Part shown: positions 13,949-20,412 of the stretch, piece after piece
Layout of the letters: each line of letters begins with the position of its first letter
Numbering within the stretch: position 1 is the stretch's first letter
Origin: a virus
IMG/VR virus record: IMGVR_UViG_3300007344_000338
Coordinates: 1-20,648 of that record
Strand: one strand, 5' to 3'
DNA: 20,648 bases
The notes under the pieces: generated by a model
Database searches by the model: none
Told to the model about the DNA's origin: nothing
Seen by the model: only the letters and a program-made list of their open reading frames with translations
Translations under genes and position numbers: made by a program

Positions 13949-14190
13949 CACCCTAAACCCAACGCTTCCGCAACCTTGTCTTCATTCATAACGTCATCGC
14001 GGCTCATGTAGACGGCAGGGCCATCCAATACGGCCTTAAAGCCTTCGCCGTGGGCACGCTGCGCGTACCATTGGCCATGGTCGTTGCAGTTTATGTATGC
14101 GACCAGGTTCGACATTGAGCCGGTGTGACCTGCGTACATATGATACTGATTTCGGTAGTTGTTCAGAATGATGTGATTTGTGGTGGTCAT
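13948..14190 (-). CDS. Small hypothetical protein at the head of the leftward operon
   Basis: An 80-residue protein, first gene left of the operator, with a perfect AAGGAG ribosome site 7 bases before ATG 14190. It is rich in Asn, His and Tyr (NNYRNQYHMYAGHTG, then CNDHGQWYAQRAHGEG) and ends YMSRDDVMNEDKVAEALGLG. No known domain. Its stop overlaps the start of methyltransferase copy 2. A truncated copy of its 3' end sits before methyltransferase copy 1. As promoter-proximal gene with the best ribosome site, it should be made in quantity early. Confidence 0.6.
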   Translation of the reverse strand: MTTTNHIILNNYRNQYHMYAGHTGSMSNLVAYINCNDHGQWYAQRAHGEGFKAVLDGPAVYMSRDDVMNEDKVAEALGLG

Positions 14191-14309
14191 TGGTCTGCTC
14201 CTTTGTTTGTTTTTACCATTTTAATACAAGGGCACATAATCATAATACAAACCCCTAAATTCAAAAAAGTTGCGTTCATTCGGGGTTGTCTTTCTCCTAT
14301 TGGTGTTCG

Positions 14310-14356
14310 TGTAAACATTATGTTGACACCCGCGCCCTGTCAACATAATGTTTACA
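14310..14356. promoter_or_regulatory. Perfect inverted repeat: paired operators and facing promoters
   Basis: Two 19-base arms (14310-14328 and 14338-14356) are exact reverse complements around CCCGCGCCC. Each arm is itself an imperfect 17-base dyad: GTAAACAT-T-ATGTTGAC at 14311-14327 and GTCAACAT-A-ATGTTTAC at 14339-14355, giving four half-sites of form GT(A/C)AACAT. Each arm holds TTGACA, and the opposite arm holds CATAAT 15 bases away, so symmetric rightward (TTGACA 14323-14328, CATAAT 14344-14349) and leftward promoter elements overlap the operators. The 15-base spacer is short of the usual 17. The Cro-like product of the next gene is the likely ligand. Confidence 0.75.
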
Positions 14357-14382
14357 ACATCTGATAACGAACAGAGTTCAAC

Positions 14383-14616
14383 ATGACCGATCAGGAAATA
14401 CTGAACGCCTTGGAAGATCACTATAATGGGCAGACTGGATTGGCCGCTGAAATGACACGCCAATTTGGCAATGGCATCACCCGGCAACGCCTGTCTAATT
14501 GGCGGACGCGGGGCATTCCATACAACATGCGGGCCAGCGTGGTGCAGCTGTATGCTGACGCCTTTAAGCTGTCTCAAGATGATACGCTCAAACTAATGGT
14601 GCCGCCCAATGCCTAG
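14383..14616 (+). CDS. Cro-like HTH regulator
   Basis: A 77-residue protein, first gene right of the palindromic operator. It fits a small Cro/YdaS-type DNA-binding protein: a helix around LNALEDHYNG, then QTGLAAEMTRQFGNGITRQRLSNWRTRGIP as a helix-turn-helix (residues about 17-46), then a closing helix (RASVVQLYADAF). Such proteins repress the divergent promoter pair and often their own gene. The ribosome site is weak, which suits a low-level regulator. It overlaps the RusA gene by 8 bases. The pairing with the 14310-14356 operators is inferred from position. Confidence 0.65.
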   Translation: MTDQEILNALEDHYNGQTGLAAEMTRQFGNGITRQRLSNWRTRGIPYNMRASVVQLYADAFKLSQDDTLKLMVPPNA

Positions 14617-15031
14617 TATACAATTTACCGTGCCAGGCAAGCCAAGCGGTAAAGGGCGCCCGCGCTTCTCCCGAAAGTCTGGCCGCGCCTTTACGCCTGC
14701 CAAGACACAATCCTATGAAGCCCAGGTTAAGCACTTCTGCGCCGAAGCAATGGGCAACATGCCGCCCATTGAAGGTCCGATCCGCGTCGAGATTATTGCC
14801 GTCTTTGCCAAAGCAAAAAGCTGGTCGAAAAAGAAAACCCGCGAAACCTATTGGCATACGTCCAGCCCCGACGCTGACAATCTGGCGAAGGTGCTGGATG
14901 GCCTGAACGGTATTGCGTGGGGGGATGATCGACAAGTGGCGCTGTTGCAGGTCTCTAAAATTTATTCCGACGATGGTCGCGAATATATGCAAGTATTCAT
15001 TTCCGACATGGAGCAAAAAACAAATGAATGA
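14609..15031 (+). CDS. RusA-like Holliday-junction resolvase
   Basis: A 140-residue endodeoxyribonuclease that would cut branched DNA formed in phage recombination and replication. The RusA signature is present: VPGKPSGKGRPRF at the N-terminus, SPDADNLAKVLDGLNG with D88, D90 and K94, and AWGDDRQV with D106 and D107. These acidic residues bind the catalytic metal in the family. The length is typical. The gene overlaps the Cro-like gene by 8 bases and the next gene by 8 bases, so all three are coupled. It is the first enzyme of the rightward early operon. Confidence 0.9.
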   Translation: MPSIQFTVPGKPSGKGRPRFSRKSGRAFTPAKTQSYEAQVKHFCAEAMGNMPPIEGPIRVEIIAVFAKAKSWSKKKTRETYWHTSSPDADNLAKVLDGLNGIAWGDDRQVALLQVSKIYSDDGREYMQVFISDMEQKTNE

Positions 15032-15356
15032 ACATGCTACCCTGAAAAAGAGTTTTCTTGCCGCCGCAGAAGACGCAAAGCTGCGCGAAACTGTCTTGCT
15101 ACAGGCCCAGGCGCTCGTAAGTGGCGACAGAGAGGAACAATATGGCGACCCCTGTGAACATTTCACGCGGGTTGCTGTTATTTGGTCCGTGTTGCTGGAT
15201 GTAACGATAAAACCAGAAATGGTGCCGCTTATGATGGCCGCGTTAAAGCTGGATCGTCTGGCCACAGACACCAGTCATGCCGATAGCGCCGTTGACCTGT
15301 CTGGTTATGCAGCACTAGCCCATGAAGTCGCAATGAGAAGGAATAGCAATGAGTAA
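15024..15356 (+). CDS. Small helical phage protein, DUF6378-like
   Basis: A 110-residue protein. I start it at ATG 15024 (MNEHATLKK), with GGAG about 10 bases upstream; longer versions would run inside RusA. The core GDREEQYGDPCEHF, then VAVIWSVLL, PLMMAALKLDRLA and AVDLSGYAALA, is a pattern I know from a widespread phage family usually called DUF6378. Its helices and spaced acidic residues recall all-alpha NTP pyrophosphatases (MazG-like), but the metal motif is not clearly present. It lies between the resolvase and the nuclease, so a role in nucleotide or DNA metabolism is likely. Confidence 0.7.
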   Translation: MNEHATLKKSFLAAAEDAKLRETVLLQAQALVSGDREEQYGDPCEHFTRVAVIWSVLLDVTIKPEMVPLMMAALKLDRLATDTSHADSAVDLSGYAALAHEVAMRRNSNE

Positions 15357-16119
15357 TCCGTTTGAAGATCATGGTCTGACCCATATCAGCGCCAGCCAGT
15401 TGAACACCTTTGCCGCCGAACCGGCTGTGTGGGTGCTGACCCATCTTATCGGGTTCAAATCTCCCCTTAGCCCACCAGCGGCCCGTGGTATATCGTCTGA
15501 AAGTGGTGTGCAGCATTTGTTGGTTCATCCAGACGCCCCTATACAGGACGGCATCGACGTGGCGCTGAAACAATACGACCGCATGATGGCGTTGAATAAC
15601 AGCGAGAAGAAAGAAAAAGAGCGCAACGGCATTTCTGGCATGGTCGAAAACGGTGCCGCTGAATTGCGACAATATGGGGTGCCCAAATTTCCAGAAGAAG
15701 GGCAACAGTACATTGAGGCAAAAATTGATGGTGTTGGTGTTCCTGTTATCGGCTATCTGGATTTCGACTATCCTCAACATGGTATTATTGTTGATCTGAA
15801 AACAACGCTGCGCCTGCCATCTGTCATTAGCCCGACACATGCGCGGCAAGGCGCCATTTATTCCCGGTCCCGTGGTGATAATGTTGACATGCGCTTTGCC
15901 TATGTGACGCCAAAGAAGATTGGCGTTTACAGTCTGGAAGCCGACCAGTTGCGCGAAGCATGGAATGCTGTTGAACAGATTGCCCTTCGGATGCAGCGGT
16001 TCCTAGCACTGTCAAAAGACAAAGACGAACTGGCGGCGCTGGTGTGCCCCAATTACGAAACCTTCTATTGGAACGACGCAGTTTTGCGTGGTGCTGGTCG
16101 TGAACTGTATGGGTTTTAA
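15349..16119 (+). CDS. PD-(D/E)XK nuclease, exonuclease-like
   Basis: A 256-residue protein. The nuclease core is visible: E123 in YIEAKI, GYLDFDYPQHGIIVDLKTT with D138, and D149-L-K151 as the D/E-X-K motif, followed by QGAIYS (Q167, Y171), the QxxxY motif of RecB/Cas4-type and lambda-exonuclease-like enzymes. It would bind two metal ions and cut or resect DNA, fitting phage recombination together with RusA and the SSB-like protein. The start at 15349 overlaps the upstream stop by 8 bases. No Cys cluster for an iron-sulfur centre is seen, so it is not a classic Cas4. Confidence 0.8.
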   Translation: MSNPFEDHGLTHISASQLNTFAAEPAVWVLTHLIGFKSPLSPPAARGISSESGVQHLLVHPDAPIQDGIDVALKQYDRMMALNNSEKKEKERNGISGMVENGAAELRQYGVPKFPEEGQQYIEAKIDGVGVPVIGYLDFDYPQHGIIVDLKTTLRLPSVISPTHARQGAIYSRSRGDNVDMRFAYVTPKKIGVYSLEADQLREAWNAVEQIALRMQRFLALSKDKDELAALVCPNYETFYWNDAVLRGAGRELYGF

Positions 16120-16238
16120 TAGTCGGGGAAAAGCCCCCCTGATTTTTAGGGAGACTTTTTTCCAAGACATTTAACAAAGTCATTCATTAGGCAATTTCAT
16201 GCCAAAAGAGTAACGGTCAAATATGAAAGGAAATCAAA

Positions 16239-16892
16239 ATGGCCTTTATGGAAACAACGAGCGGCGGCGGCGCCTTTAACCCGTTTATAAAGTATAATGC
16301 TAAGGCAGGTAGATGGTATTCAAAGCGAGATGACAGCACAGACACCGAAGAATTTGAAGTGTCTGATATGACTGCCGTGGTCGACCTAGAGCGGCTGCAA
16401 ACCGGCTGGTTCCTGTTTGAAGCTGGCACGGCTCCGGCCCGCGTCATTGACGCTCAAATGGGTGTGGCTGGCGAGAAGCCAGGCGGCAACTTTAAGCGCG
16501 GGTTTCAGTGCCTGTTCTTTAGCCCCAAAAACTTTCCGTCTTCTGGCGTGCGGGAATTTTCGACAACAGCGAGCATTGTTATTGAAAGTTTCAATAATCT
16601 GCACACCGAATACGCAAACAATGGCAGCGGCAAGCTACCTGTTGTAAAGTGTATTGGCGTTGACCCGATCACCAGCAAGCACGGCACCAATTACCAGCCG
16701 AAGTTTGAAATCATTGATTGGGTGGACCGTCCGGCTGAACTTGACAATGCCACGATGGAAAGTAGCAGCGCACCTGCTACGCCCGCACCATCCGCCACAA
16801 GTGACGCCGGGCACCAGCCCCCACCAGCGGTAACTTCTGCACCACCAGCAGCGGCAAGTCCTCCCGCCGCTGACGATGGAAACCTGTTCTAA
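16239..16892 (+). CDS. Putative single-stranded DNA-binding protein
   Basis: A 217-residue protein with AAAGGA about 8 bases before ATG 16239. The N-terminal part (GGGAFNPFIKYNAKAGRWYSKRD) and the beta-type middle (residues about 40-165, including GWFLFEAG, NFKRGFQCLFFSP, FEIIDWVDRP) suit an OB-like fold with exposed aromatics. From about residue 175 the chain is Pro/Ala/Ser-rich and disordered, ending in ADDGNLF, an acidic tip with a final Phe like that of SSB proteins, which recruits partner proteins. Its place between the nuclease and the primase-helicase agrees. A strong terminator follows. Confidence 0.65.
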   Translation: MAFMETTSGGGAFNPFIKYNAKAGRWYSKRDDSTDTEEFEVSDMTAVVDLERLQTGWFLFEAGTAPARVIDAQMGVAGEKPGGNFKRGFQCLFFSPKNFPSSGVREFSTTASIVIESFNNLHTEYANNGSGKLPVVKCIGVDPITSKHGTNYQPKFEIIDWVDRPAELDNATMESSSAPATPAPSATSDAGHQPPPAVTSAPPAAASPPAADDGNLF

Positions 16893-16911
16893 TCCCGACA
16901 GGTAGTGCAGC

Positions 16912-16943
16912 GCAGGGCGGCATTGTGCATGGTGCCGCCCTGC
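16912..16943 (+). terminator. Rho-independent terminator after the SSB-like gene
   Basis: GCAGGGCGGCA (16912-16922) pairs perfectly with TGCCGCCCTGC (16933-16943) around a 10-base loop, followed by ATTTTCTT. This 11-base GC-rich stem should end or strongly reduce rightward transcription between the SSB-like gene and the primase-helicase. Confidence 0.8.
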
Positions 16944-16968
16944 ATTTTCTTGAAACAAAGGGGGGAAG

Positions 16969-19110
16969 ATGTCTCAACAAGCAGAAAGAATACAGCCTGA
17001 CCTAGACGTAATGCTGGATCATTTAGACCGGCATTTTGGCAACATGACGGAAGGCAAGATAGAGATTGCGACGGGGAAGAAGCCGACCCAAGCGCAGTTA
17101 TTCGGTCTGGATCAAATAGAAGATGCCGCCGAATATGCCTACAAGGAGAATTTAAAGGGCAACAATGTCTATTTTGGCGTAGCCCCGCGCAAAGAAGATA
17201 TTGCGCCATTTGGCCGTGCGCCTGACGCTGATTGTTTGCCCGCGCATCATGTGTGGGTTGATCTAGATGATCCGGGCAGCGCAGAGAAGGCAGCGGAGCG
17301 GCTAAAGTCACAAGATGTCAACCTGGTGCCGTCCTATAGCATAATCACTGGCAGGCACCCGCATGTTCGCGCACAGTTCTTCTTTGAATTAGAAGAACCG
17401 CTCAACAATCCGTCCGACATTACGGAAGTAAACAAGCGCTTGGCCTCAAACTTGGGCGGAGACAATGCCGTAACCAATATTTCCCGCGTTATGCGCGTTG
17501 CCGGTTCTGTCGCATGGCCAGTGAAAGACGGCCGCGTTCCAGAACAAACTAAATATCAGAGCCAATCTGTCCAGCCGTATAGCGTGGACAGAATAAAGCG
17601 CCTGATGCCCGCTCCTGCCCCTGTAACGGCTAGTGGGGCAGACGTAGCGCCTGTTAATGAGGGTAATGTCATTAAAATGCCTTCCGGGCCTCTAGGGGGC
17701 ATAGAGACGGTCATTGATGGCCGTGAAGAATATATGCGCGATTGCGTCGAAGCGGCATTCATCGAGGCCGTTGGTCGTGCTGGTGCGACAGACGTTGTAA
17801 ATGCGCAGACTGTTTTTGATCTGGCGTGGCCAATCTTTTCAACAAAGGTCGATATGACCCGCCCCGGACATAACACGCCCGAAGAAATGCAGTACAAGTG
17901 CAATAAGATCATTGAGCGTTTCACCCAAGGCCGTTTGCCTGACCTGCCAGACATTGACGCCGTTAAAAAGGCGTGGCTGGTGAAGAACCCGCCCGATCAT
18001 TCACCAGAAGAAGTGATTAAGCGTGCCGACGAAATGGAACGCCTGTTTCCGCTGACGCATTTGCGCGACGTAACCAACTTGGCGGACGTGCCACAATTGG
18101 TGCGCGGCACTTTGACGGAAGGCGGCATGTCGGTTATTTACGGCGATAGTAACGTCGGGAAATCTTTTTGGGCGCTTGATCTGGCCATGTGCGTGGCCAC
18201 TGGTGCCCCGTGGTGTGGCCATCAAGTCGTGCAAGGCGCTGTCGTGTATGTCGCAATGGAAGGTGGCGGCACATTCCAGAATAGAATGCTGGCGTGGAAG
18301 CGGAATAATTCGTTTTCAAAAGACGCCCCGTTTGCCGTCATTCCCGCCAGCGTCAATATGCTCAACAGTGAAGATGAACCCGCCATGTTGCTGGCGACGA
18401 TCCGCGCCTATGAAAAAGAAATTGACGTGCCTGTACGTCTGGTCATTATTGACACCCTGGCGCGTGCAATGGCTGGCGGCAATGAGAATGCGGGGGAAGA
18501 TATGGCGCAGATTATCCGTAATACCGACGCCCTGCGCACCGATAGCAACGCCCACGTCATGCTCGTGCATCACACAGGTAAAGATCAAACCCGTGGCGCC
18601 CGTGGCCATTCATCCTTGCGTGCTGCAACCGATACTGAAATTGAGTTGGAACACGCAGGTTTTGCCGATTTTGTTCACGTTAATGTGAAGAAACAGCGCG
18701 ATTTAGAAGGCGGGCAATATTATTCGTTCAAGCTGGATATTGTACAGCTTGGCACCGACCAATATGGGGCAGAAGTGACATCCTGCGTGGTCATTCATAC
18801 GAACAAGGCGAAAACGGAAGGCGAAACCGCCCCACGCCACGACTTGAGTCCGATGGAGCGCAAAGCTTTAGAGGCCATCACCGATACGCTGATTGAACGC
18901 GGCGAAATGCGAACAATTAAGCCGTCAATGCCCCAACTCAATACCGTTTCCCTTGAAGATGCCCGTATTGAAATGGAAAAGCGCGGAAACCTGTCACAAA
19001 ATCCGAAAAGCGCCAAGGCCGCATGGTCAAAGGCCAAGAACGCCTTGAAAGATGCCAACCTTATATCCGAATACAACGGGTTGGTGTGGCTCATAAAAGA
19101 TAAGATTTGA
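16969..19110 (+). CDS. Replicative primase-helicase (prim-pol-like + RecA-like domain)
   Basis: A 713-residue protein with GGGGGAAG directly before ATG 16969. Residues about 60-215 carry HHVWVDLDD (93-101), ITGRHPHVRAQFFFELEEP and RVMRVAGSVAWP, the pattern of RepB/prim-pol-type primase domains with acidic metal ligands. Residues about 380-600 form a RecA/RepA-like hexameric helicase: Walker A GDSNVGKS (392-399), Walker B LVIIDT (491-496), HHTGKD (534-539) and RGHSSLRAATD (545-555). The C-terminal about 80 residues may be a winged helix. It would prime and unwind phage DNA, with the SSB-like protein as partner. No active-site loss was noticed. Confidence 0.85.
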   Translation: MSQQAERIQPDLDVMLDHLDRHFGNMTEGKIEIATGKKPTQAQLFGLDQIEDAAEYAYKENLKGNNVYFGVAPRKEDIAPFGRAPDADCLPAHHVWVDLDDPGSAEKAAERLKSQDVNLVPSYSIITGRHPHVRAQFFFELEEPLNNPSDITEVNKRLASNLGGDNAVTNISRVMRVAGSVAWPVKDGRVPEQTKYQSQSVQPYSVDRIKRLMPAPAPVTASGADVAPVNEGNVIKMPSGPLGGIETVIDGREEYMRDCVEAAFIEAVGRAGATDVVNAQTVFDLAWPIFSTKVDMTRPGHNTPEEMQYKCNKIIERFTQGRLPDLPDIDAVKKAWLVKNPPDHSPEEVIKRADEMERLFPLTHLRDVTNLADVPQLVRGTLTEGGMSVIYGDSNVGKSFWALDLAMCVATGAPWCGHQVVQGAVVYVAMEGGGTFQNRMLAWKRNNSFSKDAPFAVIPASVNMLNSEDEPAMLLATIRAYEKEIDVPVRLVIIDTLARAMAGGNENAGEDMAQIIRNTDALRTDSNAHVMLVHHTGKDQTRGARGHSSLRAATDTEIELEHAGFADFVHVNVKKQRDLEGGQYYSFKLDIVQLGTDQYGAEVTSCVVIHTNKAKTEGETAPRHDLSPMERKALEAITDTLIERGEMRTIKPSMPQLNTVSLEDARIEMEKRGNLSQNPKSAKAAWSKAKNALKDANLISEYNGLVWLIKDKI

Positions 19111-19146
19111 CCCTATACACCAACTAGTAGAGAAAGGTGAAACGCC

Positions 19147-19515
19147 ATGAAAAACCCGCACGCCCATGAAATCGACAAGCACGTCGGCGCCCGGATCAAA
19201 CAGGTAAGGCGTGACCGTGGCATATCTCAATCTGACTTGGCTGACAGACTAGGCATTACATTTCAACAAGTGCAGAAATATGAAAACGCCAGCAACCGCG
19301 TTTCAGCGGGCAAGCTGTCGATGATTGCCAGCATTCTCGGTGTAAAGGTCTCTGACTTTTTCCCCGGCAATGCCCCCGCGCCAAGGGGCGGCAAGGTTTC
19401 CCGTGGCGTTCTTTCTATCGCCAATTCAATCCGCAAAATTAGCGACCCGGACGCGCAGGAATTGGCGTTAAGTGTCGCCCTCGCGTCGGTTGATGCTGTG
19501 CGCAAGGCGCAATAA
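19147..19515 (+). CDS. XRE-family HTH transcriptional regulator
   Basis: A 122-residue protein with AGAAAGG upstream of ATG 19147. Residues about 10-70 form a Cro/CI-type helix-turn-helix (VGARIKQVRRDRGISQSDLA, then LGITFQQVQKYENASNRVS, SMIASILGV), with the style of alphaproteobacterial XRE regulators. The remaining part contains no peptidase or other effector domain but a helical segment (ELALSVALASVDAV) that may dimerise. It ends the rightward early operon before two terminators. It may control late genes or the 14.3 kb switch; which operators it binds is unknown. Confidence 0.75.
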   Translation: MKNPHAHEIDKHVGARIKQVRRDRGISQSDLADRLGITFQQVQKYENASNRVSAGKLSMIASILGVKVSDFFPGNAPAPRGGKVSRGVLSIANSIRKISDPDAQELALSVALASVDAVRKAQ

Positions 19516-19520
19516 AGATA

Positions 19521-19550
19521 GCCCCGGCATACCGTCTGGCGTGCCGGGGC
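19521..19550. terminator. Hairpin terminator after the XRE gene (likely bidirectional)
   Basis: GCCCCGGCA (19521-19529) pairs perfectly with TGCCGGGGC (19542-19550). It is flanked by ATCTTCT to the right and, read leftward, by TATCTTTATTG. It lies between convergent genes and can stop transcripts from either side. Confidence 0.75.
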
Positions 19551-19588
19551 ATCTTCTACCTGTCGAGCAATTCACCAATTGCTACCAT

Positions 19589-19614
19589 GACGCCTGCTAT
19601 CCGGCGTCTTTTTT
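19589..19614 (+). terminator. Second rightward terminator
   Basis: GACGCC (19589-19594) and GGCGTC (19603-19608) form a perfect stem around TGCTATCC, followed at once by six T (19609-19614). It overlaps the stop of the leftward HTH gene and acts on rightward transcripts that pass the first hairpin. Confidence 0.75.
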
Positions 19615-19833
19615 CCCTAAGTCCAGCGCCGCTTCCGCGACCTTAACCGCTGCATCGTGGCACTTCATAAACAACAGCATCCGCGTCATCCATTTGGGTA
19701 TGGGCACCTCGCCATTCTCCCAGCGCCGCACAGTGCGCATATCAACGCCCACATGCCCGGCAAATTGTTTTTGTGTCATGCCCAGTGCCGTCCTGGCGTC
19801 GTAAATGTCGTCCGGTAATGTTACTGTATTCAT
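19597..19833 (-). CDS. Small HTH DNA-binding protein
   Basis: A 78-residue protein with a helix-turn-helix at residues about 11-45 (DARTALGMTQKQFAGHVGVD, then RTVRRWENGEVPIPKW), of the XRE/antitoxin-like type, followed by a helix (MLLFMKCHDAAVKVAEAAL). The ATG at 19833 overlaps the stop of the upstream coiled-coil gene by one base. No toxin gene is seen beside it, so an antitoxin role is not supported; a phage repressor or regulator is more likely. Confidence 0.65.
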   Translation of the reverse strand: MNTVTLPDDIYDARTALGMTQKQFAGHVGVDMRTVRRWENGEVPIPKWMTRMLLFMKCHDAAVKVAEAALDLGKKDAG

Positions 19834-20111
19834 CAGACATCCCCTGCGTATGGCAATTCGATTTGTTCAAGCTGGTCTGCTAAATCATCCAGCCTGGCGG
19901 CGATGCCGTGCAATTCTGTATGACGCCAACACAATTCCCGCATGGCATCCAGCCTGTTTTCCGTTTCAATATACTTGCCCCGCAATTCTGTGACGCTCTG
20001 GCGCAAATATTCTTTCTCCGTTTCTGTCTTGGGTGGTTCGCCCCGGTGGCGCTCATAGTTTTCTCGTCGTGTTTCAGTCATTGGTCTTTCGCCTTCCAGT
20101 TTGGTGGTCAT
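19833..20111 (-). CDS. Coiled-coil hypothetical protein
   Basis: A 92-residue protein. I start it at ATG 20111 (MTTKLEGER), since GGAG lies about 6 bases upstream; a start 4 codons earlier (20123) is also possible and would place this GGAG inside the gene. The product is highly charged (RRENYERHRGEPPKTETEKEY) and continues as a long helix (AARLDDLADQLEQI), so a coiled coil is likely. No domain is recognised. It is coupled to the downstream HTH gene by a one-base overlap. Confidence 0.55.
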   Translation of the reverse strand: MTTKLEGERPMTETRRENYERHRGEPPKTETEKEYLRQSVTELRGKYIETENRLDAMRELCWRHTELHGIAARLDDLADQLEQIELPYAGDV

Positions 20112-20141
20112 TGGATGCTCCATTTATTTGTTGCGGGTGGT

Positions 20142-20387
20142 TTAGGCGGCAGGATAGATCAGGTCGCCGTTTTCATTGCGTGTTGTGCCGTCTGGCACCT
20201 CGATCACGCCCAGTTCGTCACCGTCGTTCAGATGGTCTATGGCGTCCTGATAGTCGCCTTGCTCTACTTCCATTCCAGCCTGATCCATCCGGTCCTTTAG
20301 GTAGTCGATATGGTCGGCCATTGCTTCCGCTTTGGTGTCGCGGATTTCGTCATGCCAGATGCCAGCGATTGAGAATGTATATTTCAT
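20142..20387 (-). CDS. Small acidic hypothetical protein
   Basis: An 81-residue protein. I start it at ATG 20387 (MKYTFSIAGIWHD), preceded by AAGGAAAG; the longer frame to 20456 overlaps the upstream gene and lacks a ribosome site. It is rich in Asp and Glu (DEIRDTKAEAMADHIDYLKD, then EQGDYQDAIDHLNDGDEL) and ends in a short beta-like stretch (GVIEVPDGTTRNENG). The strong negative charge could mean DNA mimicry or simply a small regulatory protein. No homology is recognised. Confidence 0.55.
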   Translation of the reverse strand: MKYTFSIAGIWHDEIRDTKAEAMADHIDYLKDRMDQAGMEVEQGDYQDAIDHLNDGDELGVIEVPDGTTRNENGDLIYPAA

Positions 20388-20412
20388 TTTTCTTTCCTTC
20401 TGTTGTGGTGGA

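Larger units (their letters stand above)
13026..14051. repeat. Tandem duplication, copy 2 of the RHH-methyltransferase cassette
   Basis: Second unit of the direct repeat described at 11914-13029. It shows high nucleotide identity over the RHH start and the methyltransferase N-terminal half, and little in the variable part between motifs VIII and X. The high background of substitutions means the duplication is not recent, or that copy 2's variable region was replaced by recombination. Confidence 0.85.

Noticed and set aside
14913-15023. N-terminal extension of the DUF6378-like gene inside RusA
   Set aside because: The extension is a shadow of RusA coding; ATG 15024 has GGAG upstream and the conserved core begins after it.
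14588-15271. 227-residue leftward ORF opposite RusA
   Set aside because: Antisense of the strongly supported resolvase gene; no domain or ribosome site seen.
16120-16160. Weak hairpin GGGG-AAAAG-CCCC after the nuclease gene
   Set aside because: The stem is only four pairs and the following T-run is interrupted; not enough to call a terminator.
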